64,000 bases of DNA from Schistocerca nitens. Lineage: Eukaryota; Arthropoda; Insecta; Orthoptera; Acrididae. The DNA lies in contig NC_064615.1 in NCBI RefSeq assembly GCF_023898315.1, positions 1,188,683,413 to 1,188,747,412 of the forward strand, given 5' to 3'. Both the position numbers and the translations under genes were made by a program. The notes below the pieces were generated by a model that had not been told where the DNA came from, did not search any database, and was given only the letters and a program-made list of their open reading frames with translations. Within the stretch, counting starts at the first letter, position 1, and every line of letters begins with the position of its first letter. Positions 42,075 through 53,506 of the stretch are shown here, one piece after another.

Positions 42075-43420
42075 ATACTCCGCAAGCCGGTGTGAGGCAG
42101 AGGGTACTTTTGGAACCACAAACTCATCCCTCCTTCCCCGTGGGAAGAATGACTGTTGCTAATCCTCTGTGATAGTTCTAGATTCTCGACTTTTCTCGCC
42201 GTCGTCACTTCGCGATACGTATGTGGGAGGGAGTAACATGTTGTCCGACTCTTCCCGGAGAGTGTTCTCGCGAAGTTTCAGTAGCGAACCTCCCAGCAAC
42301 CTCTGTCTCTGCAGTCTGTAGCGATCCCGTATCCGAGAGCGCCGCTCTCCGTTCGGTCTTCTCTATCTCTTGTATCACAATATGGGATTGTGGGTCCGCC
42401 TTGATGCAAAACACTTTTTGGCGTTTATCTGGTAGTAAATATGCAACCAGTCGCTTTTTTACGAATGGTTGCTTATTTATGACCAGATAAACGCCCAACA
42501 GTCGCAGTACTCATCCACAATGGATATACTAAAAAAAAACATACTTTTGTTGTTTATTTATTCCCCAAACTAGGTTCTACGACAAATATCTCCATAACAG
42601 TGAGTTCTTTGATTCTAAAACATGCCGAAATAGCAAAAACTGTAAAACATTCTTATATGTGTACTGTTTTTTGTTCCAAATATTGTATGTATCAGTACCA
42701 TCTGGCAAGAATTCTAGATAGACGAACAATATTCAAGAATCGGTCGAACTAGTGCCTCGTACGCCATATTCTTCGTGGATGAATTACAGTTCCTTAAGAT
42801 TCTTCTTACTGACTCGGTGTGGCATGTGCTTTGCCTACTATTTGCCTTATGTGCTCATTCCACTTGAGGTCGCTCTGGATAGTTATCCCTAGATGTTTTG
42901 CTGTAAATACTGTTTCCAGGAGTTTCCCACCAACGTTACGTTTATCTACATTCAGGGCCGACTGCCAGACCAAGCACCATTCATCATCGCTCTGCCTCTC
43001 ATTATGCAATTCGATGCTGTCTTCCGGCGTTGCTATTTCTTTTTATAAGCAACCGCATCATCTGTGAACAGTCTTGAGGAGCTTCAGACGCTTTCTATGG
43101 GACTATTTACATGCATTGTAAACAGTAATGGTCCTATCTCAGTTTGTTCAGGTATTCCGGAAATTAGCTATGCGTCTGTTCATATTGTTCGGTTAAGAGC
43201 CAAGTCGCAAATCTGGTCCGGTATTCGGTAAGATGGTATTTTTCTCGCTAAACGGCAGTGCGGAACGGTGCCAAGTCGAGGAACACGGCATCAGTCTGAG
43301 CGTCGTCGTATACAGCATCGTGGACTTGGTGGAGGAACAGCGATAGCTGAGTTTCGTAAGATCTCTGTTTGTGGAATCCACGTCTATTTTCACAGAGGAG
43401 GGTTTCGTTCTAGAAAACGC
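42075..43420 (-). pseudogene. LINE L-B relic interrupted by about 320 bases
   Basis: On the minus strand, from high to low coordinates: RSYETQLSLFLHQVHDAV and TDAVFLDLAPF (fingers and palm), a degraded FTDDA catalytic motif near 43050, then WNEHIRQIVGKAHA, YEALVRPILEYCSSI and, after an insert at about 42385-42705, DPQSHIVIQEIEKTERRAA, LLPPTYVSRSDDGEKSRESR and the tagatg-type end near 42075. The insert contains a foldback hairpin. Many frameshifts are present. The C-terminal order matches the copy at 37-38.5 kb. Confidence 0.82.
42419..42497. repeat. Foldback hairpin with arms of about 36 bases
   Basis: The left arm from ttggcgtttatctggtagta pairs with the right arm, which reads inward as ttgggcgtttatctggtcat. 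About 33 of 37 positions match, with one gap. The loop is about 7 bases. It sits in the insert that splits the L-B RT between LEYCSSI and DPQSHIV. This could be a foldback or MITE-like element, or one inverted end of a larger insert. Confidence 0.85.
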
Positions 43421-43872
43421 GCAGCAGCCAAAGAGCGACTGGTGGGAGGGGCGATCAGGCGGTGAACCCGAGGCTTGCGGCCCTAACACCGGAGACCTGA
43501 GTCCTCACAAGGTGGACACACTGCGCAAATACCGACAGCGTCACCGGCCACGCAGCTGTGACGTCCTTTACTGAAGAATTGGGGCAATACTTACTGCGCA
43601 GCGACGGTGACTGCCTGCAGCAATAACTCGGATACTGACCTGTAACAAAGAGCAGAAGGGAATGTCAAAAGTAGTCGAATAACCACCAGTGATTCCTAAA
43701 AATTTACAGTTACTTTCTGCTGGCGAGTATAAAACTCTCAAATTATGTTTTCACATCTATTTACTAATCGTCAGACGTTGGAAACAAAAACGAGTTTGGT
43801 CATTCGATGTACATTGTCGATCGACTTTCCAGTAGGGAGCGAGCAAAATTATCTCGGCACAAAGGAACGAAG
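43421..43872. other. Unassigned region
   Basis: No recognised feature before the SINE-B at 43873. Confidence 0.5.
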
Positions 43873-44114
43873 GGAGATTGGGTTTAACGTCCCGTCGACA
43901 ATGAGGTCATTAGAGATGGAGCACAAACTCTAATTGTGTCAGGGTTGGGGAAGGAAATCGGTCGTGCCCTTTCAAAGGAACCATCACGGCATACGCCTGG
44001 AGTGATTTAGGAAAATCACGGGAAACCTAAATCAGGATGGCCGGACGCGGTATTGAACCGTCGTCCTCCCGAATGCGAGTCCAGTGTGCTAGCCACTGCG
44101 CCACCCCGCTCGGT
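43873..44114 (-). repeat. SINE-B copy
   Basis: Minus orientation, with the head (gtggcgcagtggctagcac on the minus strand) ending near 44114 and the body blocks gtgccctttcaaagg and ggtttaacgtcccgtcg present. The B box has changed to ggttcaatacc. No clear target-site duplication. Confidence 0.9.
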
Positions 44115-44129
44115 GGTGCTCTGTACGCT

Positions 44130-44760
44130 GTGCCCATTACAGATGAATCACAACCTCCTACAACTCTTCCAATAAACCGAAGTTGACTATTCGCCTTCTC
44201 TATTACACTTCTAACGTGCTCTTTTCATATCGCTTTTCACCGTTACGTGACTGTCAAACAGCACACTACTAATACTGTATTCCAACATTACGAAATTGTT
44301 TCTCCAACTCAGCTGCATTAACTTACCTTTTTTCTTTTTTACATTTACAGCAAGCTGCCATTGATCACTAAAAATTTTGCGCAAGTCGTCTTATGTGCTG
44401 CTACAGTCGTTCAACAACGATACCTTCCCGTAGACCTCAGCATCACGAGCAAACAGCCACAAGTTCTCGCTCGCCACGTCCGTGTCCACAGCCTGCAGGG
44501 GGCACCACGTCAAACTCTTTCCGGAAATCTGGGCGTATCGGATCTTCTTGTTGCCCTTCACCCACGGTTCGCAGGACATCGCGTGCGATAAGCGCAAGCA
44601 GAGGTTTGCACGAGCGATGTTTTCTAAATCGGTGCTGGTAATTAAATTCAAACTCAGAATATGTTCAAGAATTTCGCCTAAAACAGTCTGTAATTTTGCG
44701 GGTCCGTTTTTTAGCATTCACCTGCGCTTTTTCCAGTCGCTTCGGACTTTACGCTGGGCG
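44130..44760 (-). pseudogene. LINE L-B reverse transcriptase relic
   Basis: Minus-strand frames: SDWKKAQV, then HRFRKHRSCKPLLALIARDVL, DFRKEFDVVPP, LFARDAEVYGK, QWQLAVNVKK and HVRSVIEKANSQLRFIGRVV. These are the RT blocks of L-B in order, with deletions between them. The catalytic motif is again FARD. The SINE-B at 43873 abuts the low-coordinate end. Confidence 0.8.
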
Positions 44761-45261
44761 AGTTAGTTGGTCAGTTACGAGGTCGGACGTGACGTCAGGT
44801 CGACTCTAGCGTCAGAGCTCCCGCAGAGTTAAAATGATTGGTTTACAGTCTACATCTATCGGTCAACTGCCTTCAGTTAGCCGAGAATCCATTCCGTCGC
44901 TTCGGTTTGCTGACGATTAGTTGGCTTCTCCAACTCTGAAAGTGTCAGTTCGCCGAAACGGCTCGATCTGCCATCGAGCTTGGGGCCAGCGTTCGTCAAA
45001 GGCACCACTGCTGTTTCTGCCTTCACGATCGAATCCGCAGACGATCGACAGATCTCTCCCACACAACGGCCTCCTGGTAGCTCGGATTACAGGAATACGT
45101 CAACACTTCCAGCAGTACTGCAAAAGTCGCGGATACGGGATTTGTGGATGTCCCACGACATTTCTTTCGTCCGCGGAAGGTGTCGTTAAGCTCGGCAACT
45201 CGAGAGGGACAGGCAGCCTGCCGAGAGCAGGTTTCAGCGCAGGCGTAACTCGACGGCCCAC
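44761..45261. other. Unassigned region
   Basis: No recognised feature. The open frames here do not match any family I know. Confidence 0.5.
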
Positions 45262-45271
45262 GCTCAGCAGG

Positions 45272-45461
45272 TTCAAAATGGTTCAAATGGCTCTGAGCAC
45301 TATGGGACTTAACATCTGTGGTCATCAGTCCCCTAGAACTTAGAAACCTACCTAACCTAAGGACATCACACACATCCATGCCCGAGGCAGGAGTCGAACC
45401 TGCGACCGTAGCAGTCGCGCGGTTCCGGACTGGGCGCCTAGAACCGCTAGACCACCGCGGC
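45272..45461 (-). repeat. SINE-A copy
   Basis: A full SINE-A in minus orientation, with the B box present as its reverse complement (ggagtcgaacc, one change). It is flanked by gctcagcagg at 45262-45271 and gctcaccagg at 45462-45471, a 10-base duplication with one difference. Confidence 0.92.
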
Positions 45462-45471
45462 GCTCACCAGG

Positions 45472-47039
45472 GACATTTAAGACACAGTCCTGGCATACGC
45501 TGTGAAAAACGAGGTGCTGGTGCGTGGAGGCATAAAAACGTTTCCGATTAGCTGGCTACGTCTACTCCTCGAGGCTTCCCGGCCAACAATGACGTACGAT
45601 TTGTTCTTTGTTCGCCCCGTGTTACTCCAACACTCGAACAGGTTCTCGTTCCAGCCCAGAGAGTGAAAACTGGCGCAAGCTTTTGGTCGCGCTTAGCCGT
45701 GTCCTCAGGAGTGTTAAACCTGGCCGGTTTGGGAGGAGGGGAGAGGGGAGGACTGGAGAGGGCGGCCGAGAGACGGGGGCCGCCTTCCGCCTCGGCAAAC
45801 ACGCGGCACCACGACAGGCGATGCAGTTACGAGTGGCCACTGTGCAACGCGAGGGAAGCCGCGTGTAACTCTACACGTCTCCCAAGACGTGCGCGAGCGT
45901 CTCAAACTACAAACACGCTGTAGTAAAGATCAGCCGTTCCCGTGCCGAGCACTAAAGGTGCCCCCACACAGGACGTGATACTAAACGCCGGGCAAGACGA
46001 GTCTTGTTACATCACAGAGCGAAATTTCGCGTTACCGACAACTAGCGGGAACAACTCACTAGTTCTGAATGATGCGGCTACGTCATTGGACACGGTGAAA
46101 GATGTGCTTCTACGGCACAAGCTGGACCGAGGAGACACCTTACCGGAATACAGCTCACTAAACTTAAAATTCCTTACTCGGCAGTTTTTGTAGGCTATCA
46201 CTGCTTGAAAATTAAAAAATACGCTTTTCAACGTCAGCGACATTTATCAAAAACGTAATGTTTTTGGTACGATGTGTTACGATAAAATGTTCGAAAGTAC
46301 TACCGCTCCTCTAAACGTAAAGCTAAAGTTGGAGAAAAGAACTCTCCGTGTGCCTCCGCACATTTTCAGAACTCGTGCTGCAATGAAATCTTCATATGAG
46401 ATCAATTTGAACTGCATGGGAACAAGACAGATATACAAATTACGAAAACACTCGTTTTAGATGCTCACATAAAACATAAGGTGTTCCCAAGGAATAATCG
46501 GTTTTGTAGCATTTATTACGCTCAGTTTATAATTATAAATAATACATTAAATGACAGAGCCACTGAAACAGTTTTTCTTACAGTTGTTCAACAGGAACAC
46601 CATTTGTAAGACACAAAGTAGATAGGCGAGATTTTCCCAAACCTCGATCACTGCGTCTAGAGTAACTGTTGCAACAATGCTATTCGTAAAGCCGGGCAGA
46701 TCATCAGTTAGCGGAGGCACATACACGTCACCCTTTACGATAACAACTGCAGCGCGCCAGATCGTGTGTGAACGCGCAAGTCGTGCAAAACAATGCAATG
46801 GCCGCAATCCTTCATTCACCGACCGAGAGCAGCGGCGTTTGTGCAGAGTCGTCAGTGCTGACAGACAAGCAACCGCAGGAATCGACGACGCATCCGTCAG
46901 GAGGCAGCAGACGACCGACGCGACTGCCTCTGCTGACAGCACTACTTGGCCTGCATCGCCGCTCCTGACCTCGTGGCCGGATCCTTTGGATCCTGGACGA
47001 GTGAAAAACTGTCGCCTGGTTAGATGAGTACCCATTTCT
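45472..47039. other. Unassigned region
   Basis: 45600-45900 is GC-rich and open on both strands. 46200-46560 is AT-rich. 46550-47030 has a 162-codon minus-strand frame with no motif and an open antisense frame. Nothing I would call a gene. Confidence 0.45.
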
Positions 47040-47340
47040 GTTGGTAAGAACTGATGTTAGGGTTCGAGCGCGGCGCACACCCCACAAAGCCGTGGACCCA
47101 AACTGTCAGTAAGGCACTGTGCGAGCTGGTGGTGGCTCCATAATTGCGTGGGCTGTGTTTATATGGAACAGACTGGGTCCTTCGGACCAAATGAACCGGT
47201 CACTGACTGCAAAAAGGGTATTGGAGACCATTTGCTGCCATTCGTGGAGATGTTCCCAAACAATGATCGAATTTTTATGGATGAATTTTAATTCTGATTT
47301 ATTGCTCATTGAGAGACCTTTTGCCTTACATTTTATAACA
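47040..47340 (+). pseudogene. Tc1-like transposase relic
   Basis: The plus strand reads RVWRTPHKAVDPNCQ, stop, GTVRAGGGSIIAWAVFIWNRLGPSDQ and SLTAKR. This matches the block VWR.P.....C...TV..GGGS.MVWG.F.W..LGPL of Tc1-type transposases, which lies between the first and second catalytic Asp. The rest is lost. Confidence 0.65.
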
Positions 47341-48027
47341 CGTCGTTGATTTTACAGCTTTTCATGTACATTACAAAACACATTCGGTACTACAAACAGC
47401 AATTACTGTTTTCAGGAATTACAATGGAAATAATAATTTATTAAAAATACATTAGAAATTCGAAGAAAGAAACCGAAAAATATTCAGATTTTAAGAAGAT
47501 ACGATGATAGGAAAGACTTTGATAGAAAGAGAGAGACAAATGTTACCGTATCCGAGCCAGCCTGGTCTGAAAGCCTCGGAAGTAGTTCACACCTTACAGT
47601 CCCGGTTCGCTGCAGTTTAATTTACGAATTAATATTTCTAAACACTATTTACAAAAACCTTATAATTATTATGTACACTGTGGAGTGCGGAGTGGAGTGT
47701 GAGTGTAAAGTATGTTATTTCTGGAGGGTTACTAATTAACCTTCAGTACCTATATTATGTGTGTCTATTATATTGCTTATGTAGTAAGTGTTCAGTCACA
47801 ACTGTCACATCCCTGCAACGGTACAATGACCGCGAGATGGATATGCCTGCTGCTACAACAGATTCACAGGGTTGATTGCATTACACTGTTTAAACTAATA
47901 CAGTTGAATTGTTCTAGATGGTGTGTAAGGTTGTTTGCGGTACGTTTCGGTGAAAGTCTTCCGTGTGTGAGTGACCGTAAGCTTCGGTACTGCTGCCTGT
48001 GTTGCGGTACTACGTGGAACTGCTGTA
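47341..48027. other. Unassigned region, possibly 3' UTR of the R1-type LINE
   Basis: AT-rich in the first part. Because the R1-type coding relic ends at 48028 on the minus strand, the bases below it may be its 3' untranslated region. No end is visible. Confidence 0.4.
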
Positions 48028-49065
48028 TTACGTGCTTCGTGTGTGTTGCAGTGCTCTGTTGCGCGGCCGTGTCCGTCTGTATTCACCACGTAATGTCCTC
48101 GAGACATCATCAGCGATGTTATTTATTGTCTCCGAGACTTTCTTGTCTCTTGTCGCCCGTAACATGTCACGGTCGTACTGCGTTTGTGTTCGGTATGCTG
48201 CTCTGTATCGGTGGCAGTGAAAAAGTACGTGTTCTGAGCATCCGTGTTCCCACATGCACAAGTGGCGCTCTGGCTGCGCAAGGTAGGGTAGGGCCCGTGA
48301 CCTGCCAGGAAGTCAGCCGCACCCCAGCTGGGACCGATACGGCCCAGTCTCAGGCGTTCCTGGGAACAAATCATATATTCTACAGCCATTTTCGATTAAC
48401 TCCCATTCCCTTTGCCAGGTAGCCACCCGCCATTTAACGAGTAGGTGCTTTTCGGCGATGTCCTGCCCGGTAACCGGTCTCCTCCTCCTCAGCCAATGCT
48501 TTGCAGCCCGAAACGGAAAGGTTATGGCGATAGGGAAGGTTCCAAGCACCGCGCACAGTGGTTTCACTGGCGTGGCGTTGAGAGCTCCTGACAACCTTAC
48601 CAGGACATCCCCCGTCCTCGCCGCGCGATGTTCCGTTTCGTCAACAGACGTACTCAGCGGTCCCACGAACTGGCTGCAAAACAGACCACAGACTCAAAGA
48701 GCGCACATTGGTAAGTTCTCAATGTATGTAATGGTACCCTCGAACGTGTTATGTCGAGTCTGGCCAGCTAGTGCAGCTTGTCTGATGTGTACGTCAAGGG
48801 ACAGTCATTTGTCGAGTTGCACACCAAGATATCGTGCTGTTTTACGGTTGGGCTCCTTTGGGTATTATCTAAACTGTTTTGTGCAGATGCCTGTGAGTAG
48901 CAGTGTTGACCAGTGTTCGAGTTGCACTCTCGAGTCCGCGGAGACCACCACTAGGAGGACATTTGCGTATGCCATCGCCCCGTTCACACAGTTATCCCCG
49001 TCCAGTTGATGTAGGGGGGGTTCAAAGCGGATGTGCCAAAAGTCACGACCACGAGGTCGTAGAAA
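48028..49065 (-). pseudogene. R1-clade LINE relic (RT and C-terminal domain)
   Basis: Minus-strand frames in order: FEPPLHQLDGDNCVNGAMAY, with AYANVLLVV where AYADDVLLVV is expected, then ARYLGVQLDK, NLPMCAL, RTGDVLVRLSGALNATPVKPLCAVLGTFPIAITFPFRAA (two blocks of one frame), and LAGHGPYPTL. The end reads CMWEHGCSEHVLFHCHRYRAA, a Cys/His motif typical of the R1-type C terminus. One catalytic Asp is lost and several frameshifts occur. R1 proper inserts in 28S rDNA; no rDNA flanks this copy. Confidence 0.78.
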
Positions 49066-49689
49066 GAAGCGAGAAATAAACGGCAATTTTATCGAAGGGC
49101 GACGACGGCAAGGGACAGAGGTATCAGACTCACACAGTTCAGGGAAGCAAAACAACGCAACAAACAGGAGTTACAAAAAACACGGGAGGGGGTGCGCGCT
49201 GAGGACGATGACCAGGAGTCATCACTTGCATCTGCTATGAACTCACCTTTCCTTCGTGCTTATGTATAATCTACGCCTCGTTGTAAGCAAATTAATTACC
49301 GACTTTTGTTCTTATTTCTTATAATCTATATATTGTTGTACATGACTTCCGTGAGATGGATCAATGGCACCACAACAATTCTGGCGAATGTAAAATGCCG
49401 CAGTGCGTGTATGAGATGGTGGCTTCTAAAAGGTAATGCCGTGTCACCCTTTTCGATGATGAGGCGGAAATATATGATTGGGTGAGAGAAAGGTCACCCG
49501 AACTGCTCAGTCCTGGGATCCAGAGTGTAAAAGACGATTATAATGCAATGATCTTTGTTTCAGGAGATAATTATTATTCACGAATGCTGCTGTACTTAAT
49601 TGTTGTCATTTGTTTACAGCATATATTTTACAAAATCTCGAGTGCGGTACTTAATTTTTTCTGTTATTCATATTTTACAGACGTGTCAG
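49066..49689. other. Unassigned region
   Basis: The first 100 bases may be more of the R1 relic. The rest shows nothing recognisable. Confidence 0.45.
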
Positions 49690-49930
49690 CAACACCGCCA
49701 AAAGAACAAAGGGGAGCACTCCATCCACTTCGACTTCCATTCAGCTCGTCTCTACCGTGTGGCCACATGACAAAGGTGTCGTCAACATAGAGCTAGAAAC
49801 AAGTAGGTTTCCACTGCGCTGAATCCAGAGCTTCCTCCTCGAAATGTTCCACGAACAAATTGGCGACCACTGGTCAAAGTGGATGGTGTATAACATGCAG
49901 TGTACGAATTGCGAAGCCTTTCACGAAACT
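49690..49930 (-). pseudogene. Penelope-like reverse transcriptase relic
   Basis: The minus strand reads SPLSPVVANLFVEHFEEEAL, then LYVDDTFVMWPHGRDELN. SPVVANLF and YVDDTFV.WPHG are the palm blocks of Penelope-like RT, with the catalytic YVDD at 49778-49789 intact. One stop and flanking frameshifts occur. Only about 75 codons of the RT are left. It is a separate relic from the nuclease piece at 4.2 kb. Confidence 0.8.
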
Positions 49931-50473
49931 TCGGAACACCAAGACAGATCAACAAAAGCTATATATTTACCCATCCTAACATTAATTTTTCTAAACTATC
50001 TAAACACGTGAATTAAAATCAGAGGGCCAAGTAATACTGCCATGATTCACCTTCGGCAGCCGGCCCCGGAGTTGCCACAAACGCGGCGCCGGGTGGCCCC
50101 ACTTTTGGAGGTAAGGCAAGGCGGCTTCGTCCTGTCTACGACCCGAAAGGTGAAAACGCACCACGCGAGGCCCTAGTGCTTAAAGCCTGGGCTGCGCTAT
50201 ACAAGTCATCGTGTCGCTGCGTTAAGCCGGTCCGCGATTTCGAACGTCACCGTTGACCTTGCCGAGTTCCACGTGCTGCTGAGCGCTCGAAAGCGGCGAG
50301 GCCCGAGCGTGTGGTTACGTGGGTGACAGCGCGCTGCAGCGGCACTTGTCCGCTGTGTCTGGTTCGAGCGGAAGACTCCTATATTAGCTCTGTTGCGGTA
50401 CATTTCGTTCTTTTTCCATACCCTAGTCATACTGTTCTGCCTGTAGTGCAGCTGAATAAAAACATCTGTATCC
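49931..50473. other. Unassigned region
   Basis: GC-rich at 50040-50380 and open in several frames. It may be the 5' part of LINE L-C, but no motif supports that. Confidence 0.4.
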
Positions 50474-50849
50474 GTGAACTTGGAGGGAAAAAGTCATGTG
50501 TCCACTCAACAAGGACATCGGCTTATAAAAGTTGTATTACAATTCTTGAGATACGTATTTACAACAGTTCTCTTAAATAGAACCACCGCAACTGATACAG
50601 GAGTGCAATACCTCAACAACAACAGAATACGGGGACAACTAAAATGTGAAGAATTGCGCACACTGGGCGACAAAAAAAGCTTTCAAAATAGGCATTCCGT
50701 TTGAATCTCTACAAATCACTCAAGAACCAGAATTCTGGCCTGGAAACGTAAAAGTACGTCGATTTTCTTTCCCAAGAAGATCAAAGGAAGAGGGAGCAGA
50801 CCTCAACTAAACCAAGAAGAAAAACAGAAGAACAAGAAATAAAAGTGTC

Positions 50850-51348
50850 TTGTGCAATACAGAGGGAATAAAAAGTGCTCTTAATCTAACACCAACAGAC
50901 ATTCTGCAAAACTCGGATCTTGCCGTTCTAACAGAAACCTTCCCCATAGACAACTGGCAACATAAAGATTTCTACAATTACCACCTAATGGCAAAAAAGG
51001 AAAAAAGAGGACGACCCATGGGAGGAATACCTATCCTACTGAAACCCTGGACGCCCCCCCCCCAAAAAAAAAACAACAACAACAACATGAAACAAGAAAA
51101 TTGTATGCTAGTAGCAGAATCAAACACAAATATATTTGCAGCCTGTTTCCAACCGCACACAAATGTAGCAGAAAAAACTGAAGAAATAGTCACACTCGTC
51201 AAACAATGTGACAGCAAACCCACCATTATTGCAGGCAATCTCAATTACAGAATAGACACGGAGAACTATGAAACAAGACTAGTCATTCAAACCCTAGAAG
51301 AAGACGATTTCACCCTACTGAACGATAGACAAATACCTACATACTCTA
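50850..51348 (+). pseudogene. LINE L-C endonuclease, part before the first Tc1
   Basis: The open frame contains ILQNSDLAVLTETF (catalytic Glu), then MLVAESNTNIFAACFQP and PTIIAGNLNYRID, where the GD.N motif has become GN.N. It is cut by the first Tc1 at 51347-51348 just after IPTYS. Downstream of that insertion, in another frame, STIDIALTRGEI continues the domain. An A-run and an AAC repeat near 51061-51085 add a low-complexity insertion. Confidence 0.78.
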
Positions 51349-52740
51349 CTAGCCATTAAAATTGCTACACCACGAAGATGACGTGCTACAGACGCGAAAT
51401 TTAACCGACAGGAAAAAGATGCTGTGATAAGCAAATGATTAGCTTTTCAGAGCATTCACACAAAGTTGGCACCGGTGGCGACACCTACAATGTGCTGACA
51501 TGAGGAAAGTTTCCAACCAATTTCTCATACACAAACAGCAGCAGTTGAACGGCATTGGCTGGTGAAACGTTGTTGTGATGCCTCGTGTAAGGAGGAGAAA
51601 TGCTTACCACCACGTTGCCGACTTTGATAAAGGTCGGATTTCGCGTTTGCGGTTTATCGTATAGCGACATTGCTGCTCGCGTTGGTCGAGATCCAATGAC
51701 TGTTAGCAGAATATGGAATCGGTAGGTTCAGGAAGGTAATACGGAACGCCGTGCTGGATCCCAATGGCGTCGTATCACTAGCAGTCGAGATGACAGGCAT
51801 CTTATCCGCATGGCTGTAGCGGATCGTGCAGCCACGTCTCGATCCCTAAGTCAACAGATGGGGACGTTTGCAAGACAACAACCATCTGCACGAACAGTTC
51901 GACGACGTTTGCAGCAGCACGGACTATCAGCTCGGAGACAACGGCTACCGTTACCCTTGACGCCGCATCACAGACAGGAGCGCCTGCGATGGTGTACTCA
52001 ACGGGAAATCTGGGTGCACGAATGGCAAAACGTCATTTTTTCGGATGAATCCAGGTTCTGTTTACAGCATCATGATGGTCGCATCCGTTTTTGGCGACAT
52101 CGCGGTGAACGCACATTGGAAGCGTGTATTCGTCATCGCTATACTGGCGTATCACCCGGCGTGATGGTATGGGGTGACATTGGTTACACGTCTCGGTCAC
52201 CTCTTGTTCGCATTGACGGCACTTTGAACAGTGGACGTTACATTTCAGATGTGTTACGACCCGTGGCTCTACCCTTCATTCGATCCCTGAGAAACCCTAC
52301 ATTTCAGCAGGAGACTGCACGACCGCATGTTGCAGATCCTGTACTGGCCTTTCTGGATACAGAAAATGTTCGACTGCTGCTCTGGCCAGCACATTCTCCA
52401 GATCTCTCACCAATTCAAAACGTCTGGTCAATGGTGGCTGAGCAACTGGCTCGTCACAATACGCCAGTCACTACTCTTGATGAACTGTGGTATCGTGTTG
52501 AAGCTGCATAGACAGCTGTACCTGTACACGCCATCCAAGCTCTGTTTGACTCAATACCAAGTCGTATCAAGGCAGTTATTACGGCCAGAGGTGGTTGTTC
52601 TGGGTACTGATTTCTCAGGATCTATGCACCCAAATTGCGTGAAAATGTAATCACACGTCAGTTCTAGTAGAACATATTTGTCCAATGAATACCCGTTTAT
52701 CATCTGCATTTCTTCTTGGTGTAGCAATTCTAATGGCCAG
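51349..52740 (+). mobile_element. Tc1-like element Tc1-a, 1392 bases
   Basis: Ends: ctagccattaaaattgctac on the left and, read inward from the right, ctggccattagaattgctac. The TIRs continue for about 30 bases with few differences. TA flanks both sides (51347-51348 and 52741-52742). The size fits Tc1 elements. The transposase inside is broken, so mobility would need another source. Confidence 0.93.
51578..52640 (+). pseudogene. Tc1-a transposase, inactivated
   Basis: From an ATG at 51578 the product starts with a helix-turn-helix domain (ADFDKGRI; after a frameshift near 51645, LSYSDIAARVGRDPMTVSRIW), then a second one (SARTVRRRLQQHGLSARR), then the catalytic domain: VIFSDESRFCL with the first Asp, and FQQETARPHV, where the second Asp is Glu. 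SPDLSPIQNVW follows, where the final Glu is Gln; the spacing of 34 residues is that of DD34E. Stops at 51723-51725 and 52509-52511 replace Trp codons and a third lies near 52605. Two of three catalytic residues are changed, so the copy is dead. Confidence 0.92.
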
Positions 52741-52742
52741 TA

Positions 52743-53506
52743 GTGTATATATGCCATAATGGAAAAAGCACCATTGACATCGCATTAACAAGAGGAGAAA
52801 TAATAGGATTCAACCAATATGGCATGACTCCATCACTCATATACGAAAGCACATTCCACTGAAGACAAAAATAAATAACGTCATCTCACCACCAGCAAGA
52901 AAGACCCGCCAAATCACACAAAGAAAAACAGATAAAGAAAAAAAAAACCAACAAGAACAAATAACACAAATAGAAACTTTAATAGAGGAAGGAGACCTTG
53001 AAAAAGCAACAGACAAAACAGAAGACCTCCTAAAATATTCAATGATAAAAAACAAACCCAAAAACAAGGACGGCAAAATTATGGTTCGATGCTGAAGGCT
53101 ATAGCAAAAGAAACATTGTTCTAAGAGCGCTCCACAGATTAAGAAACCAGCACGACGAGGAAACATACTACCTATATGCAGAAGAGAGGAAAATTTACAA
53201 AAAACTAACAGAAGAAAAAAAGAATATATAGAAAGAGAGGCAAAAAGAGAAGCGGATGAATCAGCGAAACACCAATACATAACAGTATGTCCGAGAAGAC
53301 AGACTAATACATCAAATATCGACATGAAGGAATGGAAGACCGCTTCAGCAAGATACTGAACAAACGAGGAATCCAAACATCCCCAAAGAAAGAGAAGCAA
53401 TATCAAACAAAATAAAAAGACAATGTATGGGAACCGCTAAATGAAGAAGATGTAAAAGAAATAACAAAAACACTGAAGAACAAGAAAACAGCAGGATCCG
53501 ATAATA
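52743..53506 (+). pseudogene. LINE L-C linker and RT start, between the two Tc1 insertions
   Basis: Frames give GKSTIDIALTRGEIIGFNQ (end of the endonuclease), a highly basic and acidic linker (IETLIEEGDLEKATDKTEDLL, EREAKREADESAKH), and KNKKTAGSDN at the junction with the second Tc1. The latter is the first RT motif (compare GKAxGPDxI). A-rich composition and many stops make most of it hard to read. Confidence 0.65.

Noticed and set aside
41600..42172. 190-codon plus-strand open frame ending in an acidic segment
   Set aside because: The last third is the antisense of the L-B LINE 3' end on the minus strand. The rest has no motif.
47757..48422. 221-codon plus-strand Cys-rich open frame
   Set aside because: It overlaps, on the opposite strand, the R1-type LINE relic, whose protein blocks are clear.
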